From: Acanthosoma haemorrhoidale
Lineage: Eukaryota > Arthropoda > Insecta > Hemiptera > Acanthosomatidae
Assembly (NCBI GenBank): GCA_930367205.1
Contig: OV884014.1
Coordinates: forward strand, 113,441,153 to 113,505,152
Length of the DNA: 64,000 bases
Direction: 5' to 3'
Below are positions 33,010 through 45,060 of the stretch, piece by piece. Each line of letters opens with the position of its first letter. The first letter of the stretch is position 1. The notes under the pieces were generated by a model that was given only the letters and a program-made list of their open reading frames with translations, was not told where the DNA came from and searched no databases. A program made the position numbers and the translations under genes.

Positions 33010-34430
33010 ATAAAATGAAAGATCTTAACGTTCTAATTAAAATGCTATTTGACGGTAACTGACAGACATCAAAAGTGTACGAGATATTTTTTTTCAAACT
33101 ATTCATCACGTTCAGAAATAAATATATGGATTTTTGATTTGACGCTCCAAAGATGCTAAAAACGAAAACAACATTATGTAGACTATTTAGTGTCAATTAT
33201 CGGTTTAGTATAGTATCTAGAGTATAGTATAGTATATGAAGAGTCATTAAAACTGTCATTAGTAAAGTTTTCGCGCTTGGTTTCTACGTTGCATAAAAAG
33301 TAGAGTAGATGTTTTTTGAACAGTGTCGCTCTAAGAGCATGGCTGAGAACTCAATGTTTTTTGAAAGTTGGTTGAGATATGATTTTAAAGAATATGCATT
33401 GGCGATAAAACCATTATTATAGCACTTATAGAAGCTGTTAAAATATACCGATAAAATTATCAACTAGAGCGATAAATGTAGAAAGAGTGGTGTATTGTAG
33501 ATCGTAGACCTCTTTGGTAACCTGGTCCATCTATGTAGTGACCGGATAAAGTTAGGATCGAAATACCCCAAAAAAAATCGTCATTCTTTCCTTAATTTTG
33601 AATTTTTTTTTTTTGCTTGTCAAGACTAAAGTTTCAGATAAAAAATTGGAACGTGTAATCAATGAAACGAATGACCTATAGCTGTGAAATGACTGATATA
33701 ACAAAAGTCCAACCCCAGAGCTACTAATCTTTTTTAACCAGTGATATACTAACCACTAACCAATCGGTCCCTGGGGTCCCAACTTCCCCTAGAGTCTAAT
33801 TCGTTCTCGGGACCACATTTCATCCCCTGACTCTGTCCAATCATTGATTTTCAGCTATTGCCTCTTTTTCTAGTCCCTCGTGTCTACGGTTCTTCCAGTC
33901 CCTAATCATTATTTGATCTATCGCTGTATACTAAATATGTTATTATTATTAATTATTAGCCAAATAAATAATTTACTGGCAATATCGAAATACCGCTTAG
34001 TGTAAGGGTTCATTACACTAATTATATAATAAATGTATATCTACCCTAGATATATATAAATATAATAACTCTATCGTATAAAAAGGATGATAGCGAGATA
34101 ATTTTTAATTCCACTTTAACATATATGTTCGGAATCATTCTTTTCAGAATTTATTCATTTTCAATGGAATGCTGTTGGAATTTCATATTTGAATGAACTT
34201 AAACATTAATTCTCGTTACTCTTCTTTTTTTATTGTACAAGGCTAATTTAAAATCCTTTCGCTTTTTTTTTTTTTTTTTTTAATTCTTTTCAGAATTTAT
34301 CTGCCTTTAATGATATAATTACAAATATATATATATAATTCGTTTTGAAATAATATCTATGTGTATTTATTAATTGTAATTATTTATATTAATCACAGAA
34401 ACTGGTCGACATTGGTAAAGCCCCCTCACC
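33010..34430. other. AT-rich spacer with a possible SINE scrap
   Basis: Near 33735-33800 the minus strand has 'ttagtggttagtata', an A-box-like word, with only a poor B-box candidate 'gggttggactt' behind it. Otherwise nothing is recognised. Confidence 0.35.
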
Positions 34431-34745
34431 TTTGACATTTGAACGGCTTGTTTTTGGACGACCAGTGTGTTTAGTGTCTCCAACTGATCCAGTCTCACTA
34501 AATTTTTCAATTAATCTCTTCACAGTTGATGAAGTCAAAACACTATTCCGACCATATTATGTATGGAATTTTCGAACTGCGGCCACCAAAATTTCACCAT
34601 TTTTGGGATAATGTTCAACAATAAAGACACGTTGTTCTATCATGTAACGCTCCATTTTTACTAACCCTAAACTGTCAGCTGTCAAATTGTTGTTTTTTTA
34701 GGATGGCGGCAAATTCAAATCTGGCGTTAATTTTGGGACACCCTT
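34431..34745 (-). pseudogene. Tc/mariner-type element, 5' end only
   Basis: The minus strand starts with TIR 'aagggtgtcccaaaattaac' at 34745, then the ATG region (MERYMIEQR, IVEHYP), STVKRLIEKFSETGSVGDT and TGRPKTSRSN. It breaks off at about 34431, where the 21.3 kb copy continues. Same family as 21267-22528; it lacks the catalytic domain. Confidence 0.9.
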
Positions 34746-34910
34746 CACCTCTAGTTTGCTCTCATCCGTAATTTAAGGTGAGTCTAGATGTTATGCAACG
34801 GTATTACAACAACATAATAACTATAATTGTAACAATCTGTGAGGTCTTAACAATTTCCTAGCCTTTCCACAAGCTATTTTATGTTAAATCATAAATTAAT
34901 TGTTATATGC

Positions 34911-35027
34911 TTTTATTGTGCTAAAATTACAATCTGCCTTGCTAGGCAATAAGTAATTAAGATATACTATCATTCTTACCATATTTACATTTCATCATTC
35001 ACTCGCTCATTCATGCAATATTTACAT
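34911..35027 (-). repeat. NLR-A extreme 3' end
   Basis: Contains 'aaaattacaatctgcctt', 'ggcaataagtaatt', 'taccatatttaca' and 'cattcactcgctcattcat' as in the other minus-strand NLR-A tails. Only about 115 bases remain. Confidence 0.75.
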
Positions 35028-35129
35028 CATAAATAAGGAAAAAAAAATGACTCAAAAATACAATTAATTAATAAAAAATTGCATTTACAAAAAAAAAAAA
35101 AAAAATTAGAAATGAATGAAAAAATCTAA

Positions 35130-35797
35130 AAAAAACTGGGGGGTCCCAAATATGGTATTGTTGTTCATGCATCACGTTAGATTTTTATTTATTTTTTCAC
35201 TGAAAATTGAACTGTGTTTTAATTATGTAATTAATTAATAATAAAAAGAGGATTAATAGTAAAAAATAATTAGTTAATAGTATAAAAGAGGAGAGTGGAT
35301 AGCTTTAGTACTGGAACTTACAAGCTAATTAAATCTATTAAATAAAATAAAACGTAGTATATAAATGTTTAAAAAAACCCGATTATTTCTTTAATTTTAA
35401 GTGTTGTGAATGTCCACGTTGGTGCTGGAAGCCTGGAACCAAAAGACCCGCATGGGTACGAAGTCATTCTATAGCTTAATTCGGGCACACAACGTCTGCC
35501 TCTCATCAACGTTGCAAAGACTGAACGTAAACATCCTAGGGTATCTTATCCTTCATCGTAATACGCACAACAAAGCATCCCAGCAACAACAACAACACAG
35601 AGTAACGAAATCTTCACTTAAAAAGGAATGAAAATTAGGATACATTATCACTAAATGTATTATTTTGATCATTATTATTAATTAATCACAGAATTATTAC
35701 ACTAATCAAACTAAATTATATTTTCAGTGAAAAAATAAATAAAAATCTAACGTGATTCGTGAATAATAATACCATATTGTGGAAACCCCCAGTTTTT
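35130..35797. mobile_element. Non-autonomous element with ~120-bp inverted repeats
   Basis: 35130-35250 and 35655-35797 are inverted, diverged copies, including 'cacgttagatttttatttat', 'tttttcactgaaaat' and terminal 'aaaaactgggggg'. The inside holds a 73-codon plus frame (35410-35631) with a short Gln run and no recognised domain; I treat it as non-coding filler. Target duplications are unclear because of A-runs. Confidence 0.75.
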
Positions 35798-36349
35798 CTT
35801 TTCAATCTTACGGTCTGATACGAAAAAAATGATGGGATCCCAAGTGAAAAAAATTAAAGAAATTTCCTTAGGTAGCGTGAAGCGTTTGATGAAAGACAGT
35901 TCGCCGTTAGAGATCTGTCGTTTGGTGCAAGAGGAATCATACCAAAGCGTATTTGATGTTTTCTAGAGGAGCCGGAGCTGAACACGAAGGATAATTTGGT
36001 TATTCCAGAAACCATAATAACTAGGTTAATATTATTTTTTGCGTCGTCTTTTGGTTTTTAAATAATTAAAAGTAATTAAATAAGTATCCTTTGGCTACAT
36101 GAGACTAATTTCAAAAAATTGTTTTAGCAGACTTTGCCTCACGATGTATAGCTGTATTCCTTTCTTCCATTTCCGATTTCAAATCTGGTCTCCAAAGATT
36201 CTGTACGTCTAAAATTGATTGCCTTGATGATTGTATTTTTGTAATTTTTATTTGATATTATTATTTATTTTATTTTATTTTTATATTTGTATTTGAATAA
36301 TTTTTTTTCTGTCAGCATGATTAAAAATATTCTAAACTTTTATGTTTCA

Positions 36350-38762
36350 GATGGACTGTTTAATCCTTGTGACCCCTTTCTTCTTAAATATTATTAAAAA
36401 TTAAATACTCTCTCTTTAAACTTGCGCATTACATTGAAATTGCAGTCGTATGACGTTTGGTACTAGTAGTTTAGTTGGGTGTTAACGGCTGTTATAATTG
36501 TGTGTAGCCTGCTGAAGGCTGCGGTACCCAATAAGCTGGAATCACCTCTGAAACCAGGGCTAACGGAGCGAGTAAAAGATCCCGGTCGATGAAGACACTA
36601 TGAAAAGTAGTATTCTGTTTTATCTTCTTGGACTGGTGCCAGGGCCCACAAAAAGATATTTCGATGCCCCCCCCCCCAGTTTTGAAGTACAGAATACTTT
36701 TTCATATATTTTTTTTCAAGTGGGCTTTTGGGGGCGCCGCTCTTATTGTACTAAATTCTAGAGTTGTTTTTTACTGCATTTTTACTCAAACTCACTCATT
36801 TTTACTGCAGTCGGATCGTACATAATAGCCTCCAGTCCTTCTGTAATGAAATTTATTCCCTTACTTTCAGATTTCTTATCTTAAAGAAATGAAACGTATT
36901 TCGCCACGCTGTAATGAAAATATCGTATCTTTATCGTGGGTTTAATTAACACTCCCCAACCGTGACGAGACCCGACCAGTCACTTCTGCGTTATTGGTTT
37001 GAGCTCTGGGCCTGTTACTATGTATTTTAATTGTCTATTGATAAACAAAAACAAATTAAATTACATACCACAAAATATTTATATTTCTAGCGGTGTGTAT
37101 GTATCAGGTTTTTGTGAGTCTCCTCTTTGTGGTTACACTTCTTAACAAGGATTTTTCCATTGTGGATATGTTATTCAGCCTCTTGAGGATAAATGTGTAG
37201 AAGACTGAGGAAAGAATTAGCGAATTCGGTTTAGGAAACTTAAATAAAGAAGAGGGGTAACCATAGGAGCATTTATTTAACACAATCCATAAATATCTAT
37301 AAAAATGGATCTACGCATTGCAATATTGAAATACCCGCATCTATTTACACCAAACTTGGTATAAACATGACATGCAATCTAGAAAATTATTTGTGGAAGC
37401 ATATTTAGTAGTAGGGAGTGGGTTGGAGTTGGCAAAGTTTCTCTCATGCACAACTTAACGTTGCTTGGTCATAGGTGGGTTCACTCAAAAATTTAATTAT
37501 TGTTGCTACTGCCGGTAGTAATAAAATGTTATTTTATAATCAATTGTTGAGCTAAGAGTGAATTTTTAAAATAATTTTATTTATAATAATTGTACTATAC
37601 TCATCTCTAAATATTAAGAATTAAACAGCTTTATTATGATAAAATTACAATCTGCCTCATTGGGCAATAAATTAATTGTGATAAATGTTTTTATTCATAA
37701 CATATTTACAATTTTCATTCACTCGCTCATTCATACTGTATATACAAATTGCCCAGAGATCTCCAAAATCCACTTGGTTGTAACCTCCCTCGCATCTGAA
37801 AGAGGAAGCGGAGTCTTGGGAAGTCCCCCACGCTCCTCCATCATCCGCGTCACCGGATACGAGCCAGCGGAGGCTGACCAAGAGTGCGAGAGCCACATAC
37901 GCTCAGGACATGATTGGAGAAACTGGCTATTGCCTGGACTGCCACTGCCAGGCATTTATAACAATTTCTAAATATTAATCTTTCGATTTGACATCAAGCA
38001 TTAATTCCTTTTTGTGTCTTATCGAAAAGTGTAATAAATACCCGAGCGGCGCTAGGTAAGGAACATTTGTTTGTATTAGAAAAGCTCAGGAACAAAACGC
38101 ATTTTGAAAAATGAAATTGGTTGGGTTGGGTGGTAACCTTGAATATGGGTGCAAAAAAATCAACTCTATAATTTCTACGCACGTGGGAAGAATGTAGTTA
38201 TTTTATTATTAATCTAAATCAAATTTGTGACGAATAAAAAAAAACTTGGAGCAAATGACATAGCTTATTTGTTCAGGGCTAAGCTTGGTGGCATGAATCT
38301 CCGTGATCAGGCACTTAGGAAGACCAAAGACTTACTTATAAATCCCTTGCATACCGAACCGGGTCACAAGGAGCACAAGGTAATCCTATGAAGACTGCTA
38401 CTGTTGGAGTATAGTCTAAGGAGATCATTATACTCTGTACAAAACCTGAATACTATTTTAGCTACGACGGAAGTAAAACTCCAAATGTATAGCTAAAAGA
38501 TAACAGAAATTCTCGAGAAAACATTTAAATAAGGGATTGGTTCTCTTTTGTGAATGAATTATTTATAAAGTAAAGTTTGAGCATAGCTACACAATTAGTC
38601 TTCAGCTCAGCAAAGTCCCTTTTTCCTATTTAGTCACCAAAAGTCATTTTAGCTTCCCATAACTTCAGCACTACTTTTCTTAAGGGACAAAGCAGTTCCA
38701 TTTAATGCCCCGATGATTATTAATAAAATTATTGATTCTATTTTATTCTTCTAGGATATCAA
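36350..38762 (+). repeat. 2413-bp tandem duplication, copy 1
   Basis: Every landmark recurs exactly 2413 bases later, with no difference where I compared, including an 11-C run at 36667 and 39080. The copy begins after 'tttcag' with 'atggactgttta' and ends with 'ctaggatatcaa'. Contents are AT-rich sequence, an NLR-A 3' end (37620-37975, minus) and no intact gene. Confidence 0.95.
37620..37975 (-). repeat. NLR-A 3' UTR (in duplication copy 1)
   Basis: Shared words: 'aaaattacaatctgcctcat', 'cattcactcgctcattcat', 'ggaagtcccccacgctcctc', 'cggatacgagccagcggagg', 'caggacatgattggagaaac'. Stops at the start of the 3' UTR with almost no ORF. Confidence 0.85.
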
Positions 38763-41175
38763 GATGGACTGTTTAATCCTTGTGACCCCTTTCTTCTTAA
38801 ATATTATTAAAAATTAAATACTCTCTCTTTAAACTTGCGCATTACATTGAAATTGCAGTCGTATGACGTTTGGTACTAGTAGTTTAGTTGGGTGTTAACG
38901 GCTGTTATAATTGTGTGTAGCCTGCTGAAGGCTGCGGTACCCAATAAGCTGGAATCACCTCTGAAACCAGGGCTAACGGAGCGAGTAAAAGATCCCGGTC
39001 GATGAAGACACTATGAAAAGTAGTATTCTGTTTTATCTTCTTGGACTGGTGCCAGGGCCCACAAAAAGATATTTCGATGCCCCCCCCCCCAGTTTTGAAG
39101 TACAGAATACTTTTTCATATATTTTTTTTCAAGTGGGCTTTTGGGGGCGCCGCTCTTATTGTACTAAATTCTAGAGTTGTTTTTTACTGCATTTTTACTC
39201 AAACTCACTCATTTTTACTGCAGTCGGATCGTACATAATAGCCTCCAGTCCTTCTGTAATGAAATTTATTCCCTTACTTTCAGATTTCTTATCTTAAAGA
39301 AATGAAACGTATTTCGCCACGCTGTAATGAAAATATCGTATCTTTATCGTGGGTTTAATTAACACTCCCCAACCGTGACGAGACCCGACCAGTCACTTCT
39401 GCGTTATTGGTTTGAGCTCTGGGCCTGTTACTATGTATTTTAATTGTCTATTGATAAACAAAAACAAATTAAATTACATACCACAAAATATTTATATTTC
39501 TAGCGGTGTGTATGTATCAGGTTTTTGTGAGTCTCCTCTTTGTGGTTACACTTCTTAACAAGGATTTTTCCATTGTGGATATGTTATTCAGCCTCTTGAG
39601 GATAAATGTGTAGAAGACTGAGGAAAGAATTAGCGAATTCGGTTTAGGAAACTTAAATAAAGAAGAGGGGTAACCATAGGAGCATTTATTTAACACAATC
39701 CATAAATATCTATAAAAATGGATCTACGCATTGCAATATTGAAATACCCGCATCTATTTACACCAAACTTGGTATAAACATGACATGCAATCTAGAAAAT
39801 TATTTGTGGAAGCATATTTAGTAGTAGGGAGTGGGTTGGAGTTGGCAAAGTTTCTCTCATGCACAACTTAACGTTGCTTGGTCATAGGTGGGTTCACTCA
39901 AAAATTTAATTATTGTTGCTACTGCCGGTAGTAATAAAATGTTATTTTATAATCAATTGTTGAGCTAAGAGTGAATTTTTAAAATAATTTTATTTATAAT
40001 AATTGTACTATACTCATCTCTAAATATTAAGAATTAAACAGCTTTATTATGATAAAATTACAATCTGCCTCATTGGGCAATAAATTAATTGTGATAAATG
40101 TTTTTATTCATAACATATTTACAATTTTCATTCACTCGCTCATTCATACTGTATATACAAATTGCCCAGAGATCTCCAAAATCCACTTGGTTGTAACCTC
40201 CCTCGCATCTGAAAGAGGAAGCGGAGTCTTGGGAAGTCCCCCACGCTCCTCCATCATCCGCGTCACCGGATACGAGCCAGCGGAGGCTGACCAAGAGTGC
40301 GAGAGCCACATACGCTCAGGACATGATTGGAGAAACTGGCTATTGCCTGGACTGCCACTGCCAGGCATTTATAACAATTTCTAAATATTAATCTTTCGAT
40401 TTGACATCAAGCATTAATTCCTTTTTGTGTCTTATCGAAAAGTGTAATAAATACCCGAGCGGCGCTAGGTAAGGAACATTTGTTTGTATTAGAAAAGCTC
40501 AGGAACAAAACGCATTTTGAAAAATGAAATTGGTTGGGTTGGGTGGTAACCTTGAATATGGGTGCAAAAAAATCAACTCTATAATTTCTACGCACGTGGG
40601 AAGAATGTAGTTATTTTATTATTAATCTAAATCAAATTTGTGACGAATAAAAAAAAACTTGGAGCAAATGACATAGCTTATTTGTTCAGGGCTAAGCTTG
40701 GTGGCATGAATCTCCGTGATCAGGCACTTAGGAAGACCAAAGACTTACTTATAAATCCCTTGCATACCGAACCGGGTCACAAGGAGCACAAGGTAATCCT
40801 ATGAAGACTGCTACTGTTGGAGTATAGTCTAAGGAGATCATTATACTCTGTACAAAACCTGAATACTATTTTAGCTACGACGGAAGTAAAACTCCAAATG
40901 TATAGCTAAAAGATAACAGAAATTCTCGAGAAAACATTTAAATAAGGGATTGGTTCTCTTTTGTGAATGAATTATTTATAAAGTAAAGTTTGAGCATAGC
41001 TACACAATTAGTCTTCAGCTCAGCAAAGTCCCTTTTTCCTATTTAGTCACCAAAAGTCATTTTAGCTTCCCATAACTTCAGCACTACTTTTCTTAAGGGA
41101 CAAAGCAGTTCCATTTAATGCCCCGATGATTATTAATAAAATTATTGATTCTATTTTATTCTTCTAGGATATCAA
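38763..41175 (+). repeat. 2413-bp tandem duplication, copy 2
   Basis: Directly follows copy 1, head to tail, and is apparently identical. At the far end 'gatatcaa' is followed by 'attatag' where copy 1 is followed by 'gatggac', fixing the breakpoint to within about two bases. Confidence 0.95.
40033..40388 (-). repeat. NLR-A 3' UTR (in duplication copy 2)
   Basis: Exact counterpart of 37620-37975 inside the second copy of the duplication; not an independent insertion. Confidence 0.85.
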
Positions 41176-41289
41176 ATTATAGATTTGGACATCTTGATTA
41201 ATTAGATTATGTATTGCGACTTATTTTTTCAACAAGTAATAACAATTAACGATGTTATCACTTAAAAAATAGTAACAAAATGGTATGAT

Positions 41290-42290
41290 TCACTGTTGAA
41301 CCTTTCCCTAATCCTACATTTCAAACACTTATTCCAAGTTTGCCGTGGTTTAGAATATTCTAACTACTATCCCATACAAGCAGGAGTTCCACAGGGCAGT
41401 GTCCTAGGCCCCATCCTCAATAACCTACACACCGCTGATATCCCCTCTACCCCCAATACCTTCTTAGCCACATTTGCAGATGACACTGCAGTCTTGTCAA
41501 CTCACCCAGACCCCGTTATAGCATTCCATAACCTTGATGAGATCGAGTAATGGTGCAACCAATGGCAAATCAAAGTCAATGAAGCAAAATGTTCCCACAT
41601 AACCTTCACCCTCTGTCGCAAGTCCTGTCCACCAGTTTATTTTAATACCATTTCTCTCCCTGTATCAGAGTTAGTAGGGTACTTCGGCTTCCTACTCGAC
41701 AAACAGCTGACCTGGAACCGACAAACGAGGCTAAAAAGACTAGAACTAAACAGACGCTTTGGACAACTGTACAGACTATTTCAAAGGACATCCCATCTCT
41801 CAATAGAAAATAAATTACAAATCTTCAAAGATTCAAAGTTATACTTAAGCCAATCTGGACATACGGAATAGACTATGGGGGACAGCAAAAAAGTCAAACA
41901 TCAAGCGTATCCAATCCTTTCTATCAAAAGTCCTGAGAACAATAGTAAATGCCCCTTATTACGTCAGCAACAAAACCCTTCATAACGACCTTAATATACC
42001 CTACATTCTTAAACTCATTCCTCCCAAGTATATGAAATTCCATAGTAACCTATCCAACCACCCTAATCCCCTAGCACAGTCATCACACTGTGCCACACAT
42101 CCCTATAATCCTCCTCGGAGACTAAAACGGCAGGGGCCTCGTGACCTGCTATAAAATGCATTTTTCATTCAAACACAAAGGATAATTATCTATAAACATG
42201 ATTGTGTATTTTATATAACAATGACCAAACGAAGTAAAAAATTTCAGCAAGCCACGAAAAAAAGTCTCGCTTAGTGCTACTACTCTGACC
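41290..42290 (+). pseudogene. NLR-A jockey-like reverse transcriptase with alternative 3' UTR
   Basis: The longest NLR-A coding piece in the window. The frame at 41296-41550 shows IQAGVPQGSVLGPILNNLHT and the active-site box FADDTAVL. After a stop at 41548-41550, frames continue WCNQWQIKVNEAKCSHITF, ELVGYFGFLLDKQLTWN and RLKRLELNRRFGQLYRLF. The usual C-terminus is broken by frameshifts, and PRRLKRQGPRDLL with TAA lies near 42151. The 3' UTR at 42154-42290 matches 28506-28638, not the common NLR-A UTR. Endonuclease and ORF1 are missing. Several stops make it inactive. Confidence 0.88.
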
Positions 42291-43296
42291 GGTTGTCTCA
42301 CACTGAGATTGTTTGTTAATTTTGAACTATTGGACACAATAACCAACAACAAGCATTTACATCAAGCCTTAGATCTCAAACTATCCCAATTTATTCGCTG
42401 CCGTATAAACAATTTACAATATAAATGAACGTATTTATACACATAAAAATAAATTATTCTATCATACAGACTGATAAAAACAAGTAGTAAGGTTTCTACA
42501 TTTCCAATAAATTTTTATCATTTTTGTTTTGAGTGAGAATTCGTCAGAAAATAATGCGGTACATAATATTTTGTCCATTTGTCATTTGTATACATGCCAT
42601 TCAAACAGTAGGAGTTGAATAGCCCAGGGGATCATTGCTCCGGCAGCCCATGCATCAAATATACGAGTCAATACCACCACAGCTCTGTGATTCCTTCTGT
42701 TGTCCAAGCTCTGATGAGGTCTGCCACAATGCCCATCAATTATTCTGTATGCTCCTGTACTCAGATAGGCTCTGTTGTTTGTATGTTGTTGTTTGCCTGT
42801 TGTACAATGGAAGTGACGGCCGTTTTGCACAGGTCTTCATTCCTGGTTTGTTGGGTCGGCTTCCTTCCTGGAGTATGTGCTCCACAGGGTGAGCTAACTG
42901 TTGCATTTCAACCACGACTCTCTGTTATGAAGATAACACTTATTAAGGGTGGGTATGAATACTTTGTGTATAATAACAAATAATAACAAAGCTAAAAAAA
43001 ATTATAACAGAAGCCTCACTATTTGTATCTTTCATTGTTTAAAGAATGCTTTATATCAAACATGAAAATGAGATTGAATGAAAAATATTAAGATATATTA
43101 TCAAGGTAATCGCCTTAAGGAATTTAAACACTTACTTTATTAAATTATTGTGAACAAATATTCATATAACACATTACCGTTTTAAATAATTATAATTGTT
43201 TAATTAATTTAATAATTAACAATCAAAGAAAACATTCCTGGCTGGTTCATCAAACCTGGGACGTCCTTGGTATCTCCAAGAACTAAAAAAAAAAAG
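42291..43296. other. Spacer with an unassigned GC-richer block
   Basis: At about 42590-42910 frames are open on both strands (82-122 codons). The minus frame includes RAYLSTGAYRIIDGHCGRPH and FDAWAAGAMIPWAIQLLLFE. It may be a fragment of a transposon protein, but I do not recognise it and found no second copy. Confidence 0.3.
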
Positions 43297-43640
43297 CTTT
43301 ATTGTGATTAAATTACAATCTGCCTTAATGGGCATTAAGTAATTGTGTTCAAAATTTTCTCATTCAAACCATATTTACAATCCTGCATTCAAAGAGTATT
43401 TAGAAACATCACAGAGACCTTCCAACTCCACATATTTGTTATCGACGCGGAGTATCGGGAAGTCCCCCATGCCGCGTCACCGGAAACGAACCTTTGGAGA
43501 CTAATCAACAGCGGGAAAGCCATAGACGCTCATGACATGATTGGAGAAACTGGCAATTGCCAGGACTCCCACGGTTACGCATTTGTAGCAGGTCACGAGG
43601 ACACTGGCGTTTTAGTCTCCGAGGACGATTCCCATAATCT
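43297..43640 (-). repeat. NLR-A 3' end, diverged
   Basis: Carries 'aaattacaatctgcctta', 'accatatttacaat', 'gggaagtcccccatgc', 'catgattggagaaactggc', 'gcaggtcacgagg' and 'ttttagtctccgagg'. More mutated than most copies. Confidence 0.8.
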
Positions 43641-43846
43641 TGGCACAGTTTTGTGTAGCTAATATCTAGTGGAGGTCATACTACTTGGCCTGCTCTGCCT
43701 TGAGTAACCTATACCTACCAAATACATTTTTGTTATTCCTATGTGGAAATTCTTAGTCCCAGAATGTTATGTAGTTTTTTTCATTTAATTTCATTCCAGA
43801 AGAACAGCTGGATAGCAAAATAATATGTTTGTGTACGAGTACATAC

Positions 43847-44097
43847 CGAAAGCCCCTACGACGGCTGAAGACGTCGGCTGTGGTGTGGGACTTGGCGTGG
43901 GGTCTTCGACGAAGCGGAAGGTGGCGTTGAACCCGGTGCCGTCCAACCTGTCGTTGGACCGGAAGGTGACCCTGAAGAACTTTCGCTCGGACTCGATCTC
44001 GAAGGGGCTCAGCTGCCCACACTGTCGGCTGTACTTCCGGTCCAGGCCCATGAAGTTGGAGAACTCGACGTAGTCGCTGGCCGACCCTGCGTCACAC
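43847..44097 (-). CDS. CUB-domain exon with Pro/Ser/Thr-rich linker
   Basis: A GC-rich (about 60 %) minus-strand exon with acceptor gatatgtttcag (AG at 44098-44099) and donor gtatgt. It reads one base, 83 codons and one base. Residues give the C-terminal half of a CUB domain: CDAGSASDYVEFSNFMGLDR, KYSRQCGQLSPFEIESERKF, FRVTFRSNDRLDGTGFNATF. The paired Cys, DYVEF and GTGFxATF are diagnostic of the fold. EDPTPSPTPQPTSSAVVGAF follows, a flexible stalk-like linker. CUB domains are extracellular protein- or ligand-binding modules; a membrane or secreted CUB protein is likely, but the exact family cannot be told from one exon. Flanking exons were not found, so the introns must be long. Confidence 0.88.
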
Positions 44098-44187
44098 CTG
44101 AAACATATCACAGAATGGCAATAGATCACAAAACACTAGGAAAAGATTATATGTGATAGAAAAGAGAAGAAGGTTATATGTTTTTTC

Positions 44188-44631
44188 TGATTTGTTGCCA
44201 GCATAATGATGAAATGTATGTTTTAACTGATTTGTTGCCAGCATAATGATGAAATGCATGTTTATTATCTGATTTGTTGCCAGCATAATGATGAAATGCA
44301 TGTTTATTATCTGATTTGTTGCCAGCATAATGATGAAATGTATGTTTTATCTGATTTGTTGCCAGCATAATGATGAAATGTATGTTTTATCTGATTTGTT
44401 GCTAGCATAATGATGAAATGTATGTTTTATCTGATTTGTTGCTAGCATAATGATGAAATGTTTGTTTTATCTGATTTGTTGCCAGCATAATGATGAAATG
44501 CATGTATTATCTTATTTGTTGCCAGCATAATGATGAAATGTATGTTTTATCTAATTTGTTGCCAGCATGATGATGAAATGCATGTTTTATCTGATTTTTT
44601 GCCTTTATAATGATGAAGGGTATGTTTTTTA
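44188..44631. repeat. ~40-bp VNTR, eleven units
   Basis: Units begin at 44188, 44228, 44270, 44312, 44352, 44392, 44432, 44472, 44512, 44552 and 44592 and read 'tgatttgttgccagcataat' then 'gatgaaatg(t/c)atgttttatc'. Most are 40 bases, two are 42. Unit length is not a multiple of three, so the repeated HHYAGNK-like peptides in the minus frames are not protein repeats. It lies ~90 bases from the CUB exon, in its upstream intron. Confidence 0.95.
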
Positions 44632-44704
44632 CCCTGGTCAAGCTGATAGTTACCCAAGTACTTGCTTCTCGAACAAAAATATTCGTGCGTGTAAAAATCA
44701 GGTA

Positions 44705-45060
44705 ATGGAATCGCAACAGTATTAAAGAAGTAAGTGATTGCCCTATTATACTGTCTAAAAAAACTGCAGGTCATCAAGGGCGATGGGCGTGCTTTGACTG
44801 TGTAGGCTGATATACAGGGTTAAAATTTGGATAAGGTTAAAAAATTATATTCATTCATTAACATATAGTTTCGTTCATAAATATTTTCTAGCATAATAAT
44901 TATTTAATATTGACATATTTTGGTTGTTATTGTTATAACTAATTCCCTTATAAAACACTGTTACTAATGTGCACCCAAAAAAGTAGGACATGCTTCTTGA
45001 ACCAGATCCTCTGAGGCATGATTTATGGTCACTCGTAACATCATGACTACTTAATTTTTT
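44705..45060 (+). repeat. Diverged direct repeat, copy 1
   Basis: Matches 47148-47495 in the same orientation. Shared words are 'actgtctaa', 'aggttaaaaaattatatt', 'cgttcataaatattttc', 'atattttggttgttat', 'ggacatgcttcttga' and 'tggtcactcgta'. Non-coding; probably two copies of an unnamed repeat. Confidence 0.8.

Noticed and set aside
36660..36690. Poly-C run, and similar runs at 31527, 51733, 55148 and 63907
   Set aside because: Simple homopolymers; the only use made of them was to compare the two copies of the 2413-bp duplication.
37672..37955. Minus-strand 74-codon frames (repeated at 40085-40368)
   Set aside because: They read through an NLR-A 3' UTR and are not conserved in frame in the other copies.
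43825..44073. Plus-strand 82-codon frame over the CUB exon
   Set aside because: Antisense shadow of the GC-rich CUB exon; the minus frame has both domain signature and splice sites.
44092..44777. Minus-strand frames with repeated HHYAGNK peptides
   Set aside because: They arise from the 40-bp VNTR. The unit length is not a multiple of three and the frames shift from unit to unit, so this is not a repeat protein.
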